Notes: generated by a model not told the origin, from the letters alone. Counted from the first letter of the stretch, positions 8,585 through 18,905 are shown. The stretch is 64,000 nucleotides of DNA from Pseudomonas sp. P8_229 (GCF_034008635.1 NZ_CP125378.1:6262501-6326500); one strand, 5' to 3'. Numbers and translations: made by a program.

Positions 8585-9538
8585 ATGGCGATGCAGATTG
8601 CAGTGATTGATGACTGGCAGGACGTGGCACGGGATGTGGTCGACTGGTCGGTGCTCGACAGCATTGGCGAAGTGACGTTTGAGCATGATTACCCGGCGGA
8701 CAACGCCACCCTGGCCGAGCGACTGGGCCGGTACCAGGTGATCTGCGTGATGCGCGAGCGCACGCGGTTCGACCAGGACCTGCTGCAGCGCCTGCCCAAC
8801 CTCAAGCTATTGGTCACTGGCGGCATGCGCAACGCAGCGCTGGACATGCAGGCGGCCGCCAGCCTCGGGATCAAGGTCTGCGGCAGCGATAGCTACAAGC
8901 ACGCGGCGCCGGAGCTGACCTGGGCATTGATCATGGCCGCCACGCGCAATCTGGTGAATGAAGCCAATTCCCTGCGTGCCGGCCGCTGGCAGCAAGGGCT
9001 GGGCGGCGACCTGCACGGCAAGACGCTGGGCATCCTCGGTCTTGGCAGCATTGGCCAGAAGGTGGCGCAATTCGGCCAGGTGTTCGGTATGCGCGTAATC
9101 GCCTGGAGCGAAAACCTCACCGCCGAACGCGCCGAAGCATCCGGCGTGACCTGGGTCAGCAAGCAGCAATTGTTCGAACAGGCCGATGTGCTGTCGGTGC
9201 ACCTGGTGCTCAGCGAGCGCAGTCGCGCACTGGTCGATGCGCAGGCGCTGGACTGGATGAAACCCACCGCGCTGCTGGTCAACACCGCCCGCGGGCCGAT
9301 TGTCGATGAAGCGGCGCTGATCAAGGCCTTGCAGAAACAGAAGATCGCCGGGGCAGCATTGGACGTGTTCGATCAGGAACCGCTGCCGGCACTGCACCCG
9401 TTTCGCACGCTGGACAATGTGCTGGCCACGCCGCATGTGGGGTACGTCAGCCGGCAGAACTACGAGCAGTTCTTTGCGCAGATGATCGAGGATATTCAGG
9501 CTTGGGCGGCGGGGAGCCCGCTTCGCCTGTTGAACTGA
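8585..9538 (+). CDS. D-2-hydroxyacid dehydrogenase family protein
   Basis: NAD(P)-dependent oxidoreductase of 317 residues acting on a 2-hydroxy/2-keto acid. The Rossmann motif GLGSIGQKVAQFGQVFG lies in the central nucleotide-binding domain. The family's catalytic Arg, Glu and His are seen in NTARGPIVDEAAL, DVFDQEPL and ATPHVGYV. The N-terminal part (VIDDWQDVA) is typical of the phosphoglycerate-dehydrogenase-like subgroup found widely in Pseudomonas. TGAGG precedes the ATG by about 9 nt. The gene follows the hydrolase by 13 nt and may share its transcript. The physiological substrate is not deducible. Confidence 0.9.
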   Translation: MAMQIAVIDDWQDVARDVVDWSVLDSIGEVTFEHDYPADNATLAERLGRYQVICVMRERTRFDQDLLQRLPNLKLLVTGGMRNAALDMQAAASLGIKVCGSDSYKHAAPELTWALIMAATRNLVNEANSLRAGRWQQGLGGDLHGKTLGILGLGSIGQKVAQFGQVFGMRVIAWSENLTAERAEASGVTWVSKQQLFEQADVLSVHLVLSERSRALVDAQALDWMKPTALLVNTARGPIVDEAALIKALQKQKIAGAALDVFDQEPLPALHPFRTLDNVLATPHVGYVSRQNYEQFFAQMIEDIQAWAAGSPLRLLN

Positions 9539-9572
9539 TCGCAATTTTTGGAGGGCGGTGGACCGACTGATG

Positions 9573-9700
9573 CCTTCGCGAGCAAGCCCGCTTCCACAGG
9601 GAACTGCGTACACCGGTCAAATGTGGGAGCAAAGGGGCCATCCCACAATTGATTGGTGTACGACGCATTTCCAGTGTGGGAACGGGCTTGCTCGCGAAGG
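9573..9700. repeat. REPIN
   Basis: Inverted REP arms CCTTCGCGAGCAAGCCCGCT (9573-9592) and ACGGGCTTGCTCGCGAAGG (9682-9700), each flanked by the usual CCACAGG/TGTGGGA extension, around a spacer of about 75 nt. Confidence 0.85.
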
Positions 9701-10188
9701 GGCCCGGACAGACAACAAATCAACAAACTGCCCGCACCACAACAGTGCACCCTCCCTTCCCGCTAGCACAGAAACGTGACCGGACAGTCACCGTTTTGGC
9801 CCTCTCCAGCAAAAAAACCTGCACTTCGTCGGTGCGTTCGCCCCTGCAAACCCTGCCTTTCACCGCTGACAAACCGATTGTCGAACAATTTACCCATTTG
9901 CTCTGGCCCGCTCTAGGATCTGGCCTAGACTGATTTTCGCGGGGCTCGACCTGCCGGTCACAATGCGGAAAAAAAGTCGAAACTTTTGCGCGAAGCGACG
10001 GGTCATCTGAAACACAGGGGCAACGCGACTGGTGCAATCCTTGCAACGGCCCCTCCACCCATTCTGCTTGCGCGTGTTGGGTAGCGTTTGCTCACCGATG
10101 CGTGGCGCGTTTGCGCCCGGCCACAGGACTTGGCCAAGGACATCGCTTGTTCAAGACAAGAATCAGATCAACGACACGGGAGATTCAT
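9701..10188 (+). promoter_or_regulatory. Long leader/promoter region of the glgA operon
   Basis: About 490 nt without a convincing gene upstream of glgA. CTAGACT at 9925-9931 resembles the Pseudomonas RpoS-type -10 element (CTATACT), which would fit stress and stationary-phase control, but it lies some 250 nt before the ATG and no start site is known. A minus-strand frame here (9720-10058) lacks coding character. Confidence 0.3.
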
Positions 10189-11775
10189 ATGATCAGTGCG
10201 GCATTGGATATTCAGGGAGAGCGTGCTCAGCAGGCCGTTGGCGAATCGAGCAGCGTGAGTCTTCCCGGCAGCCGGTCGATCAGCGTCCCAAGCACCAAAA
10301 CGCTGACGCCGGTCGCCAGCCAGAATCCCAACAAGAAGAAAGTGTTGTTCGTGACCTCGGAAATCGCCGACCTGGTGAAGACCGGCGGTCTGGGTGACGT
10401 TTCCGCCGCCCTGCCCCGCGCCATGGCGCACCTGCACGATGTGCGGGTATTGATCCCCGGTTACCCGCAGGTGATGCACAGCGAAAACCCGATCCACATC
10501 ATCGGCGAACTCGGTGGCCACGCCGCGCTGCCACCGTGCAAGATCGGCCGCATGGACATGCCCGACGGGCTGGTGATCTACGTCCTGATCTGCCCCGAAC
10601 TGTATGAGCGCGAAGGGTCGCCCTACGGCGCCAACAATGGCCGCGACTGGCCGGACAACCACATTCGTTTCGCCCGCCTGGGCCTGGCCGCTGCCGACAT
10701 CGCCGCCAACCTGGCGCAAATTCACTGGTGCCCGGATCTGGTGCACGCCCATGACTGGCCCGCCGGCCTCGCGCCTGCCTATATGCACTGGCGCGGGCAG
10801 CGCACGCCGACCCTGTTCACCATTCACAACCTCGCCTACCAAGGCGTGACCAGCCTCGGCTCATGCCCGGAGCTCGGCATTCCGAACCATGCCCTGCAAC
10901 AGGAAGGCATGGAGTTCTACGGCAAGATGTCGTTCCTCAAGGCCGGCATGGCGTATTCGAGCCACATCACCACGGTCAGCGCGACTTACGCGCAGGAAAT
11001 CACCACCCCGGACTTCGGCTGCGGCCTCGACGGTTTTCTCGCCGCCAAGACCCAGCAAGGCTTGCTCAGCGGCATCCCCAACGGCATCGACGAGAGCTGG
11101 GACGCAGCCACCGACCCGCACCTGTTCGCGCCATTCGCCATTGGCGACTGGGAAGGCAAAGCGGTCAACGCCGCCCATGTGCGAGAACTGTTCGGCCTGA
11201 ACGATTCCACCGGGCCGCTGTTCGCCGTGGTTTCGCGTCTGGTCTATCAAAAAGGTCTGGACCTGACGCAGGCGGTGTCCGAATACATCGTGCGCAACGG
11301 CGGCCAGATCGCAATCATCGGTCGCGGCGAGCCGGAAGAAGAACAGGCCATGCGCGAACTGGCGCTGCGCTTCCCCGGGCAGATCGGCGTGCGCATCGGC
11401 TTCAATGAAACCGACGCCCGGCGCATGTTTGCCGGCAGCGATTTTCTGCTGATGCCGTCGCGTTATGAACCCTGCGGCCTGAGCCAGATGTACGCCCAGC
11501 GCTTCGGCTCGTTGCCGGTGGCACGCAACACCGGCGGGCTGGCAGACACCATCGAGAACGGCGTCACCGGCTTCCTCTTCGACGAGTCCACTGCCGACAG
11601 CTACCGCGAAGCCCTGAGCCGCGCGTTCAAGGTGTTCGCCTTCCCCGAACTGCTCAATGCCATGCGTTGCCGGGCGATGGCCGCGCCGTTCAACTGGTGC
11701 AAAGCGGTCGAACCCTACGCTGAACTCTACGAACAACTGGTCGCCAAGGCGCTGGGTAAAGCCGGCCACAAATAA
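10189..11775 (+). CDS. glgA: Glycogen synthase (GT5), ADP-glucose type
   Basis: Transfers glucose from an NDP-glucose donor (ADP-glucose in bacterial GT5 enzymes) to the non-reducing end of alpha-1,4-glucan. The product has 528 residues, longer than E. coli GlgA (477) through a disordered N-terminal extension of about 45 residues before KKVLFVTSEIADLVKTGGLG. Lys64 in KTGGLGDV is the classic nucleotide-sugar-binding Lys; HAHDWPAGLAPAY and the C-terminal RYEPCGLSQMYAQRFG with NTGGLADTI complete the GT-B signature. ATG 10189 has GGGAGA 7 nt upstream; earlier in-frame starts would only lengthen the disordered part. It heads glgA-treZ-malQ-treY, so its glucan probably feeds TreY/TreZ. Confidence 0.95.
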   Translation: MISAALDIQGERAQQAVGESSSVSLPGSRSISVPSTKTLTPVASQNPNKKKVLFVTSEIADLVKTGGLGDVSAALPRAMAHLHDVRVLIPGYPQVMHSENPIHIIGELGGHAALPPCKIGRMDMPDGLVIYVLICPELYEREGSPYGANNGRDWPDNHIRFARLGLAAADIAANLAQIHWCPDLVHAHDWPAGLAPAYMHWRGQRTPTLFTIHNLAYQGVTSLGSCPELGIPNHALQQEGMEFYGKMSFLKAGMAYSSHITTVSATYAQEITTPDFGCGLDGFLAAKTQQGLLSGIPNGIDESWDAATDPHLFAPFAIGDWEGKAVNAAHVRELFGLNDSTGPLFAVVSRLVYQKGLDLTQAVSEYIVRNGGQIAIIGRGEPEEEQAMRELALRFPGQIGVRIGFNETDARRMFAGSDFLLMPSRYEPCGLSQMYAQRFGSLPVARNTGGLADTIENGVTGFLFDESTADSYREALSRAFKVFAFPELLNAMRCRAMAAPFNWCKAVEPYAELYEQLVAKALGKAGHK

Positions 11776-11793
11776 ATCAGGGAGTTTTCCACG

Positions 11794-13596
11794 ATGCCGT
11801 TACGGACCCAAGAAAACTGGCCCCACGGCGCGATCATGCAGGACGCCGAACACACACAATTTGCGCTGTGGGCACCGGATGCGTTTTACGTCAGTGTCGA
11901 GCTCGCAAACGGCCAGTCCCTGCCGATGCTGCCGCAGGGCGATGGCTGGTTCGTGATCAAGACCCGGTGCCCGGCGGGCACTCGCTACCGCTACAACATC
12001 GATGGCGAACTGGACGTGCCCGACCCGGCTTCCCGCGCCCAGGACGGTGACCTTGACCACCACAGCGTGGTGGTCGATCCACTGGCCTATCAGTGGCGCC
12101 ACACCACCTGGCATGGTCGGCCGTGGAGCGAAGCGGTGATCTACGAGCTGCACGTTGGCGCACTCGGTGGCTTTGCCGAAGTCGAGCAGCACCTGGCGCG
12201 TCTGGCCGAACTGGGCATTACCGCCATCGAGTTGATGCCGCTGGCGCAGTTTCCCGGCAGCCGAAACTGGGGCTACGACGGCGTGCTGCCCTACGCACCG
12301 CAAGCCTCTTACGGGACCCCGGAACAACTCAAACATCTGATCGACAGCGCCCACGGCCATGGTCTGGCGGTGATTCTCGATGTGGTCTACAACCACTTCG
12401 GCCCCGACGGCAACTACCTCAACCGTTACGCCAAAGGCTTCTTTCGCGAAGACAAGCACACGCCCTGGGGCGCGGCGATCGACTTCCGCCGCCGTGAGGT
12501 GCGGGATTTCTTCATCGAAAACGCGCTGATGTGGTTACTGGAATACCGCTTCGATGGCCTGCGGCTGGACGCGGTTCACGCGATTGAAAGTCCGGATTTC
12601 CTGCCCGAACTGGCGCAACGCATCCGCCAACAGATCGACCCGACCCGCCACGTCTGGCTGACCGTGGAGAACGAGCTCAACCAGTCGAGCCTGCTCGAAG
12701 AAGACTACGACGCGCAGTGGAACGACGACGGCCACAACGCCTTGCACGTGCTGCTGACCGGCGAAACCGACGCGTACTACGCTGACTATGCGCTGCAACC
12801 CACCGAACAATTGGCCCGTTGCCTGAGCCAGGGCTTCGTGTTCCAGGGCCATATCACCCGTCACGGTGAACCGCGCGGCGAGCCGAGCGAACACCTGCCT
12901 TCCACCGCTTTCATTCTGTTCCTGCAGAACCACGACCAGATCGGTAACCGCGCCCTCGGCGAGCGTCTGCATCAACTGGCCGAGCCTCGGGCGGTGCAGG
13001 CGGCCACCGTGCTGTTGCTGCTGTCGCCGATGATTCCGCTGATGTTCATGGGCGACGAGTTCGCGGCCGAGCAGCCGTTCCTGTTTTTCACCAGCCACCA
13101 CGGCGAACTGGCGGAGCTGGTGCGCGAAGGCCGGCGCAATGAATTCGCCGGGTTCAGCGCTTTCACCGATCCGCATCAGCGCGAAAAGATTCCCGACCCG
13201 AATGCCGAACAGACCTTCCACGCCTCACAGCCGCGACTGATCGGCAGCGGCACCGCGAAACAGCAGGAAACCCTCACCTTGTACCGGCAACTGCTGCAAT
13301 TGCGCCATCAACACATCATTCCCCACCTGTCCGGCACCCAGGCGCTCGGCGCGCACATGCTCGGCCATGGCGCGGTCAGTGCGCGCTGGCGCCTGGGCGA
13401 TGGCAGTGAGCTGCGAATTGACCTGAACCTCAGCGACACGCCAGTGGTCAACCCTGCACAGACCAACGCCGTGTGGCTGTTTCAACAGCCGCCGGCCGTT
13501 GCCCTGTCGGAACCGGGCCAACTGCCCGCGTATTGCGCGCTTGTCAGCCTCACGGCCGCAACCCCCTTGCAACCTTTGGATGGAGAGCGCCTATGA
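11794..13596 (+). CDS. treZ: Malto-oligosyltrehalose trehalohydrolase (GH13)
   Basis: Hydrolyses the alpha-1,4 bond next to the trehalose end of maltooligosyltrehalose, releasing trehalose. It has 600 residues, normal for the family. Order: N-terminal CBM48-like beta domain (about 1-100), then the GH13 barrel with DVVYNHFG (region I), FDGLRLDAVHAI with the nucleophile Asp (about 258), VWLTVENELN with the acid/base Glu, and LQNHDQIGNRA (region IV), then the C-terminal beta domain. It lies 18 nt after glgA and its stop overlaps malQ (ATGA), so it is coupled. It works directly on the TreY product. Confidence 0.95.
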   Translation: MPLRTQENWPHGAIMQDAEHTQFALWAPDAFYVSVELANGQSLPMLPQGDGWFVIKTRCPAGTRYRYNIDGELDVPDPASRAQDGDLDHHSVVVDPLAYQWRHTTWHGRPWSEAVIYELHVGALGGFAEVEQHLARLAELGITAIELMPLAQFPGSRNWGYDGVLPYAPQASYGTPEQLKHLIDSAHGHGLAVILDVVYNHFGPDGNYLNRYAKGFFREDKHTPWGAAIDFRRREVRDFFIENALMWLLEYRFDGLRLDAVHAIESPDFLPELAQRIRQQIDPTRHVWLTVENELNQSSLLEEDYDAQWNDDGHNALHVLLTGETDAYYADYALQPTEQLARCLSQGFVFQGHITRHGEPRGEPSEHLPSTAFILFLQNHDQIGNRALGERLHQLAEPRAVQAATVLLLLSPMIPLMFMGDEFAAEQPFLFFTSHHGELAELVREGRRNEFAGFSAFTDPHQREKIPDPNAEQTFHASQPRLIGSGTAKQQETLTLYRQLLQLRHQHIIPHLSGTQALGAHMLGHGAVSARWRLGDGSELRIDLNLSDTPVVNPAQTNAVWLFQQPPAVALSEPGQLPAYCALVSLTAATPLQPLDGERL

Positions 13597-15671
13597 GCGA
13601 TGCGCAACTGGAAATTCTCGCCAGCAGAGCCGGCCTCGCCGTCGACTGGATCGACGCTAATGGCCGCCCGCAAAAAGTCGCCCCGGCGGTGCTGCGCAAT
13701 GTCCTCACCGGACTGGGCCATCCGGCCAATACCGCGCAGGAAATCGACGCCAGTCTGCTGGAGCTGCAACAAGTCCAGCAAGACCGCCACTTGCCGCCGC
13801 TGCTCACCGCCGACGTAGGTGTCGGCGTGGATCTGGCGCGTTATTTCGAACCTGAAACCCCGTGTGAAATCCACCTTGAAGACGGCTCGCGACTGAACCT
13901 CAGACTCGATGCCGAAGCGGTGCTGCCCGGGCTGATCCCGGTCGGCTATCAACAGGTGCACATCGACGATCAATATTTCACTTTGGCCGTAGCGCCGGAG
14001 CGCTGCTTCAGCGTCGGCGATGCGGTGGACAACCCGATCCCCCGCGTCTGGGGCCTGAGCGTGCAACTGTACGGTCTGCGCCGCCCCGGCGATGGCGGAT
14101 TTGGCGACACGCAAGCGCTGGAAGAACTGGCCCGGGTTGCCGGCGAGCGCGGCGCCGACGCGCTGGCAATCAGCCCGCTGCACGCGATGTTCAGCGCCGA
14201 CACCGGGCGCTACAGCCCCTATTCGCCGTCCAGCCGTCTGTTCCTCAACTCGCTGTATGCCGCCCCCGGGGCGATCCTCGGTGAACGTGCCCTGCGTGAT
14301 GCGATCGAGGCCAGCGGGCTGGCCGAACAATTCCAGCAACTGGAAGACCTGAAGCTTATTGATTGGCCGACGGCGGCCGATGCCAAACAAAAGCTCCTGC
14401 AAGCCTTGTACGACGGCTTCGTCGCGGGCGAGCATCCATTGCATCCGGACTTCGCCAGTTTCCGCCACAGCGGTGGCGAAGCGCTGGAAAACCATTGCCG
14501 CTTCGAAGCCATCCAGCAAATGCGCGCCGCTCGTGGCGAAAGCCTCGACTGGCGCGAATGGCCGGAACACTGGCACGACCCGCGCGGCGCCGCCCTCGAA
14601 GCGTTTGCCGAGGAGTACGCCGAGCGCATCGGCTACTTCGCTTTCTGCCAATGGCTGATCCACCGCTGCCTGGAGCGCGCGCAAACCGCCGCGCGCAGCG
14701 CCGGCATGGGCATCGGCCTGATCGCCGACCTGGCAGTCGGTGCCGACGGTGCCGGCAGTCAAGCCTGGAGTTTTCAGGACGAATTGCTCGCTTCGCTCAC
14801 CGTCGGCGCGCCGCCGGACATTCTCAACCGCTCCGGTCAGGGCTGGGGGATTTCCGCGTTTTCGCCCGAAGGCCTGATCCGCAACGGCTTTCGTGCCTTC
14901 ATTGACATGCTCCGGGCCAACTTCGCGCATGCCGGGGGCTTGCGCATCGACCACGTGATGGGCCTGCAACGCCTGTGGGTGATTCCAAACGGCGCCGCAC
15001 CGGCCGACGGTGCGTACCTGTATTACCCGGTGGACGATCTGCTGCGTCTGCTGACCCTCGAATCCCATCGCCATCAGGCCATCGTCCTCGGCGAGGACCT
15101 CGGCACCGTAGCCGATGGCCTGCGGGAGAAACTCAGTGCCCGCTCGATTCTCGGCATGCGCGTGCTGCTATTTGAACAGGACAACACCCGCTTCAAGCCG
15201 ATTCTCGACTGGCCGGACAACGCCCTGGCGACCACCAGCACCCATGACCTGCCGACGCTCAACGGCTGGTGGCATGGCCGCGATATCGACTGGAATGCGC
15301 GCCTGGGCTTTGTCGATGCCAACGGCGAAATCGAATGGCGGCGTCATCGCCAGCGTGAGCGTGAAGGCCTGCGCGGCGCCCTGAGTCAGGACCCGCAGAA
15401 TTTCCGCGAAGAATCCCACGAAGCCGATCAGGTGGTGGACGCCAGCGTGCGCTTCCTCGGCCATACCCGCGCACCGCTGGTATTGCTGCCGCTGGAGGAT
15501 GCGCTGGGCATCGACGAACAGGCCAACCTGCCCGGCACCATCGACAGCCACCCGAACTGGTCGCGACGGTTGCCCGGTAACAGCGAAGCCTTGCTCGATG
15601 GCGTCGATGCCGCGCGCCGTCTGGAACTGCTGGCCTGCGCCCGCCTTCAGGCTGCCGAGCGTGACCAATGA
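13593..15671 (+). CDS. malQ: 4-alpha-glucanotransferase (amylomaltase, GH77)
   Basis: Disproportionates maltodextrins, moving glucan segments between chains and recycling short oligosaccharides from TreZ and GlgX. With 692 residues it is the long bacterial form with an N-terminal extension of about 140 residues. GH77 landmarks: YSPYSPSSRLFLN, GGLRIDHVMGLQRLW (nucleophile Asp), VLGEDLGTV (acid/base Glu) and TSTHDLPTLNGWW (third Asp). ATG 13593 overlaps the treZ stop; a longer in-frame extension into treZ is rejected. The stop in turn overlaps the treY start, so three genes are coupled. Confidence 0.95.
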   Translation: MSDAQLEILASRAGLAVDWIDANGRPQKVAPAVLRNVLTGLGHPANTAQEIDASLLELQQVQQDRHLPPLLTADVGVGVDLARYFEPETPCEIHLEDGSRLNLRLDAEAVLPGLIPVGYQQVHIDDQYFTLAVAPERCFSVGDAVDNPIPRVWGLSVQLYGLRRPGDGGFGDTQALEELARVAGERGADALAISPLHAMFSADTGRYSPYSPSSRLFLNSLYAAPGAILGERALRDAIEASGLAEQFQQLEDLKLIDWPTAADAKQKLLQALYDGFVAGEHPLHPDFASFRHSGGEALENHCRFEAIQQMRAARGESLDWREWPEHWHDPRGAALEAFAEEYAERIGYFAFCQWLIHRCLERAQTAARSAGMGIGLIADLAVGADGAGSQAWSFQDELLASLTVGAPPDILNRSGQGWGISAFSPEGLIRNGFRAFIDMLRANFAHAGGLRIDHVMGLQRLWVIPNGAAPADGAYLYYPVDDLLRLLTLESHRHQAIVLGEDLGTVADGLREKLSARSILGMRVLLFEQDNTRFKPILDWPDNALATTSTHDLPTLNGWWHGRDIDWNARLGFVDANGEIEWRRHRQREREGLRGALSQDPQNFREESHEADQVVDASVRFLGHTRAPLVLLPLEDALGIDEQANLPGTIDSHPNWSRRLPGNSEALLDGVDAARRLELLACARLQAAERDQ

Positions 15672-18436
15672 ACCAGACGCTCATCCAGCCATTGCGCGCC
15701 ACCCTGCGCCTGCAATTTCACCAGGGTTTTACCCTGGAACAAGCAGTGCCGCTGGTGCCGTACTTTGCCAGCCTGGGCATCAGCCACATCTATGCCTCGC
15801 CACTGCTCGCGGCCCGTGCGGGCTCGATGCACGGCTACGACGTGGTCGACCCGACCCAGGTCAACCCGGAACTCGGCGGCGAGCCGGCGCTGCGGCGACT
15901 GGTCAGCACTCTGCGCGAACACAACATGGGGCTGATCCTCGACATCGTCTCCAACCACATGGCGGTCGGCGGCGGTGACAATCCGTGGTGGCTCGACCTG
16001 CTGGAATGGGGCCGGCTGAGCCCTTACGGCGAGTTTTTCGACATTCAATGGCACTCGCCGGACCCGTTGATGGAAGGCCAGTTGCTGCTGCCGTTTCTCG
16101 GCAGCGATTACGGCATCGCCCTGCAGGAAGGTACGCTGAAACTGCATTTCGATGTGCAGCAAGGCCGTTTCCACGTCGAGCATTACGAGCATCACTTCCC
16201 GATCTGCCCGAACGACTACGGCGAACTGCTCAAACCGGTCGCAGTGCTGAAGTCCCTGGCCGATCGTTTCAGTACCCTCAGCTACCAGACCGACGCTCAC
16301 TCGCTGGCAATGCCACTCAAGGCAGAACTGCGCGAGCTGGCCAGTGATCCGCAGATCCTCGCGGCAATCGAGAGCAGTCTCGCGCATTACGATTCCACCA
16401 CCGCCGAAGGTTTCGACAAGCTGCACCCGTTGCTCGAACGTCAAAGCTACCGTCTCGCCAGTTGGCGTACCGCAGCGGACGACATCAATTGGCGGCGCTT
16501 TTTCGACATCAACGAACTCGGTGGCCTGCGCGTCGAACGCCCTGCCGTGTTCGAAGCGACCCACGGCAAGATCTTCCAGTTGATCGCCGAAGGCCTGGTC
16601 GACGGCCTGCGCATCGACCACATCGACGGCCTCGCCGACCCGCGCGGGTACTGCCGCAAACTGCGCCGGCGCCTCGACCTGCTCGCGCCGGGCCGGCACT
16701 TGCCGATCTACGTCGAGAAGATTCTCGGCGCCGGCGAAGCCCTGCGCCGTGACTGGGCAGTGGATGGCAGCACCGGTTACGAATTCATGAATCAACTGTC
16801 GCTGCTGCAACACGACCCCGATGGCGAATATGTGCTCGGCGACCTCTGGCAACGGCGCACCGAGCGCCCGGCAGCGTTCATCGAAGAGGCACAACTGGCG
16901 CGCCAGCAGATCCTCAATGGTTCGCTGGCCAGTGATTGCGAAAGCGTTGCCCAAGCCCTGTTGCAAGTGGCGCGGGATGACTTGATGACCCGTGACCTGA
17001 CCCTCGGCGCGATCCGCCGGGTGTTGCAGGCGCTGATCGTGCACTTCCCGGTCTATCGCACTTATATCAGCGCACTGGGCCGCTCGGCGCAGGATGAACA
17101 GTTCTTCCAGCAAGCCATGGACGGTGCCCGCCAGAACCTCGGCGAAGGCGACTGGCCGGTGCTCGACTGCGTGGCGGTCTGGCTCGGCGGCACGCCATGG
17201 CGGCACAAACCGCGTGGGCGCTCGCGCAAGATCCTCAAACACGCCTGCGTGCGCTTCCAGCAACTGACCTCACCGGCAGCGGCCAAGGCCGTCGAAGACA
17301 CCGCGCTGTATCGCTCGGCGGTGCTGCTGTCGCGCAATGACGTCGGCTACAACACCGAGCAATTCAGCGCGCCGGTCAGTGACTTTCATGCGCTCAATCA
17401 GCAGCGGCTGGAGACGTTTCCCGACAATCTGCTGGCCACGGCCACCCACGACCACAAACGCGGCGAAGACACCCGCGCACGGCTGGCGGTGCTCAGCGAG
17501 CGCAGCCACTGGTACGCCGAACAGGTCGAGCTGTGGCGCGCCCTCGCCCGGCCGTTGCGTGACGACGATCACCTGCCGTCGTCCGCCGATGAACTGATCC
17601 TTTATCAGGCGTTGCTCGGCAGTTGGCCGCTGCAACTGCGCAGTGACGATCAATCAGGCTTTGCCGATTACGCGCGGCGCATCTGGCAGTGGCAACAGAA
17701 AGCCCTGCGCGAAGCCAAGCTGCAAAGCAGTTGGAGCGCGCCCAACGAAGCCTATGAGAACGCCGCACAGACGTTCACCCAACGCCTGCTCACCGGGGAC
17801 GAGGGCGAACTGCTGCGCGCGGCGCTGAGCAAGACCGTCAACAGCATCGCCGCGGCCGGCGCGCTGAATGGCCTGGCGCAAACCTTGCTGCGCATGACCG
17901 TGCCGGGGGTGCCGGATCTGTATCAGGGCAACGAGTTCTGGGATTTCAGCCTGGTCGATCCGGACAACCGCCGGCCGGTGGATTACGCCGCTCGCAAGCA
18001 GGCCCTGCACGAACATGCATTGCTTGAGGATCTGCTGGCGAACTGGCGTGACGGGCGCATCAAACAAGCGTTGATCGCCCAGGCATTGAACCTGCGCGCC
18101 GAACACGCCGAGCTGTTTCGGCGAGGCACGTACCAGGCCCTGGAGGTGCTGGGCAGCCAGGCGCACAACGTGCTCGCGTTTGCCCGTGAACACGCAGGGA
18201 CGTACGCCATCGTGATCGTGCCGATCCGCTGCGCGACGCTGCTGGAAAACAGTGCCGTGCCACAGGTCGATGCGCTGCGCTGGGGCGATACGCGGGTGGT
18301 TTTACCGTTCGCCGCCTCTGACACAAACCTGAAGGGACTTTTTCACAGCAGCGCAGTCACAAAAAACAGGGAGCTGAACGTCAGCGCCGCGCTGGGGGAT
18401 ATCCCGGTCAATCTCTTTATCCAACTCTTTACGTAA
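15668..18436 (+). CDS. treY: Malto-oligosyltrehalose synthase (GH13)
   Basis: Isomerises the reducing-end alpha-1,4 link of a maltodextrin to an alpha,alpha-1,1 link, giving maltooligosyltrehalose for TreZ. It has 922 residues, in the usual range (about 700-950). Motifs: ATLRLQFHQGFTLEQAV at the start, SHIYASPLLAARAGSMHGYD, LDIVSNHMAVG (region I), VDGLRIDHIDGLADPRGY (nucleophile), IYVEKILGAGE (acid/base Glu) and ATATHDHKRGEDTRARL, which is diagnostic for TreY. Its ATG overlaps the malQ stop by four bases. The gene order treZ-malQ-treY is that of other pseudomonads. Confidence 0.95.
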   Translation: MNQTLIQPLRATLRLQFHQGFTLEQAVPLVPYFASLGISHIYASPLLAARAGSMHGYDVVDPTQVNPELGGEPALRRLVSTLREHNMGLILDIVSNHMAVGGGDNPWWLDLLEWGRLSPYGEFFDIQWHSPDPLMEGQLLLPFLGSDYGIALQEGTLKLHFDVQQGRFHVEHYEHHFPICPNDYGELLKPVAVLKSLADRFSTLSYQTDAHSLAMPLKAELRELASDPQILAAIESSLAHYDSTTAEGFDKLHPLLERQSYRLASWRTAADDINWRRFFDINELGGLRVERPAVFEATHGKIFQLIAEGLVDGLRIDHIDGLADPRGYCRKLRRRLDLLAPGRHLPIYVEKILGAGEALRRDWAVDGSTGYEFMNQLSLLQHDPDGEYVLGDLWQRRTERPAAFIEEAQLARQQILNGSLASDCESVAQALLQVARDDLMTRDLTLGAIRRVLQALIVHFPVYRTYISALGRSAQDEQFFQQAMDGARQNLGEGDWPVLDCVAVWLGGTPWRHKPRGRSRKILKHACVRFQQLTSPAAAKAVEDTALYRSAVLLSRNDVGYNTEQFSAPVSDFHALNQQRLETFPDNLLATATHDHKRGEDTRARLAVLSERSHWYAEQVELWRALARPLRDDDHLPSSADELILYQALLGSWPLQLRSDDQSGFADYARRIWQWQQKALREAKLQSSWSAPNEAYENAAQTFTQRLLTGDEGELLRAALSKTVNSIAAAGALNGLAQTLLRMTVPGVPDLYQGNEFWDFSLVDPDNRRPVDYAARKQALHEHALLEDLLANWRDGRIKQALIAQALNLRAEHAELFRRGTYQALEVLGSQAHNVLAFAREHAGTYAIVIVPIRCATLLENSAVPQVDALRWGDTRVVLPFAASDTNLKGLFHSSAVTKNRELNVSAALGDIPVNLFIQLFT

Positions 18437-18463
18437 CGACGAGTTCAGTTCAGGAGCATTGCG

Positions 18464-18799
18464 ATGAGTACCGACGATAAACGCATCCGCGAGTTCGCCT
18501 ATCAGATCTGGGAATCGGAAGGTAAGCCTGAAGGTCACGAAGCGCGCCACTGGGAGATGGCGCGCAAACTGGCCGAAGCCGAGGCCCTGGCACCGAAGAA
18601 GTCGCCAAAGGCCGCTGGCAGCAAAACTGCCGGCAAGACTGCGACCGGCAAAGCCACCGAAAGCAAGACGCCGGCGGCCAAACCCAAGACGCCTGCGGAC
18701 GCCAAAGCCAAGCCATCCAGCGCCGCCAAAGTGATTCCACCGGGCGAAAAAGCCGCCGAAAAAAAGCCGCGCGCCCCGCGCAAGCCCCCGGCCAACTGA
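18464..18799 (+). CDS. DUF2934 protein with Lys/Ala/Pro-rich tail
   Basis: Small protein of 111 residues. The first 40 residues (IREFAYQIWESEGKPEGHEARHWEMA) match the short helical DUF2934 unit that often occurs next to glycogen and trehalose genes. The remaining 70 are low-complexity Ala/Lys/Pro/Thr repeats, histone-H1-like and probably disordered and nucleic-acid- or polyanion-binding. AGGAG lies 9 nt upstream of the ATG; the gene starts 27 nt after treY and is probably in the same operon. Its function is not established. Confidence 0.82.
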   Translation: MSTDDKRIREFAYQIWESEGKPEGHEARHWEMARKLAEAEALAPKKSPKAAGSKTAGKTATGKATESKTPAAKPKTPADAKAKPSSAAKVIPPGEKAAEKKPRAPRKPPAN

Positions 18800-18905
18800 C
18801 CCACCCGGGATTATTGAACTGAATGACCGTGTGGCGGGTTCGCTCGCCACCGAGGGCCAACTCGTCCTCAAGAAACCTCAAACACCCCCTGTCAGGGACA
18901 GATGT

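Noticed and set aside
9720..10058. 112-codon minus-strand frame upstream of glgA
   Set aside because: No ribosome binding site, Cys/Arg-rich composition, partly overlapping the REPIN flank; better read as control region.
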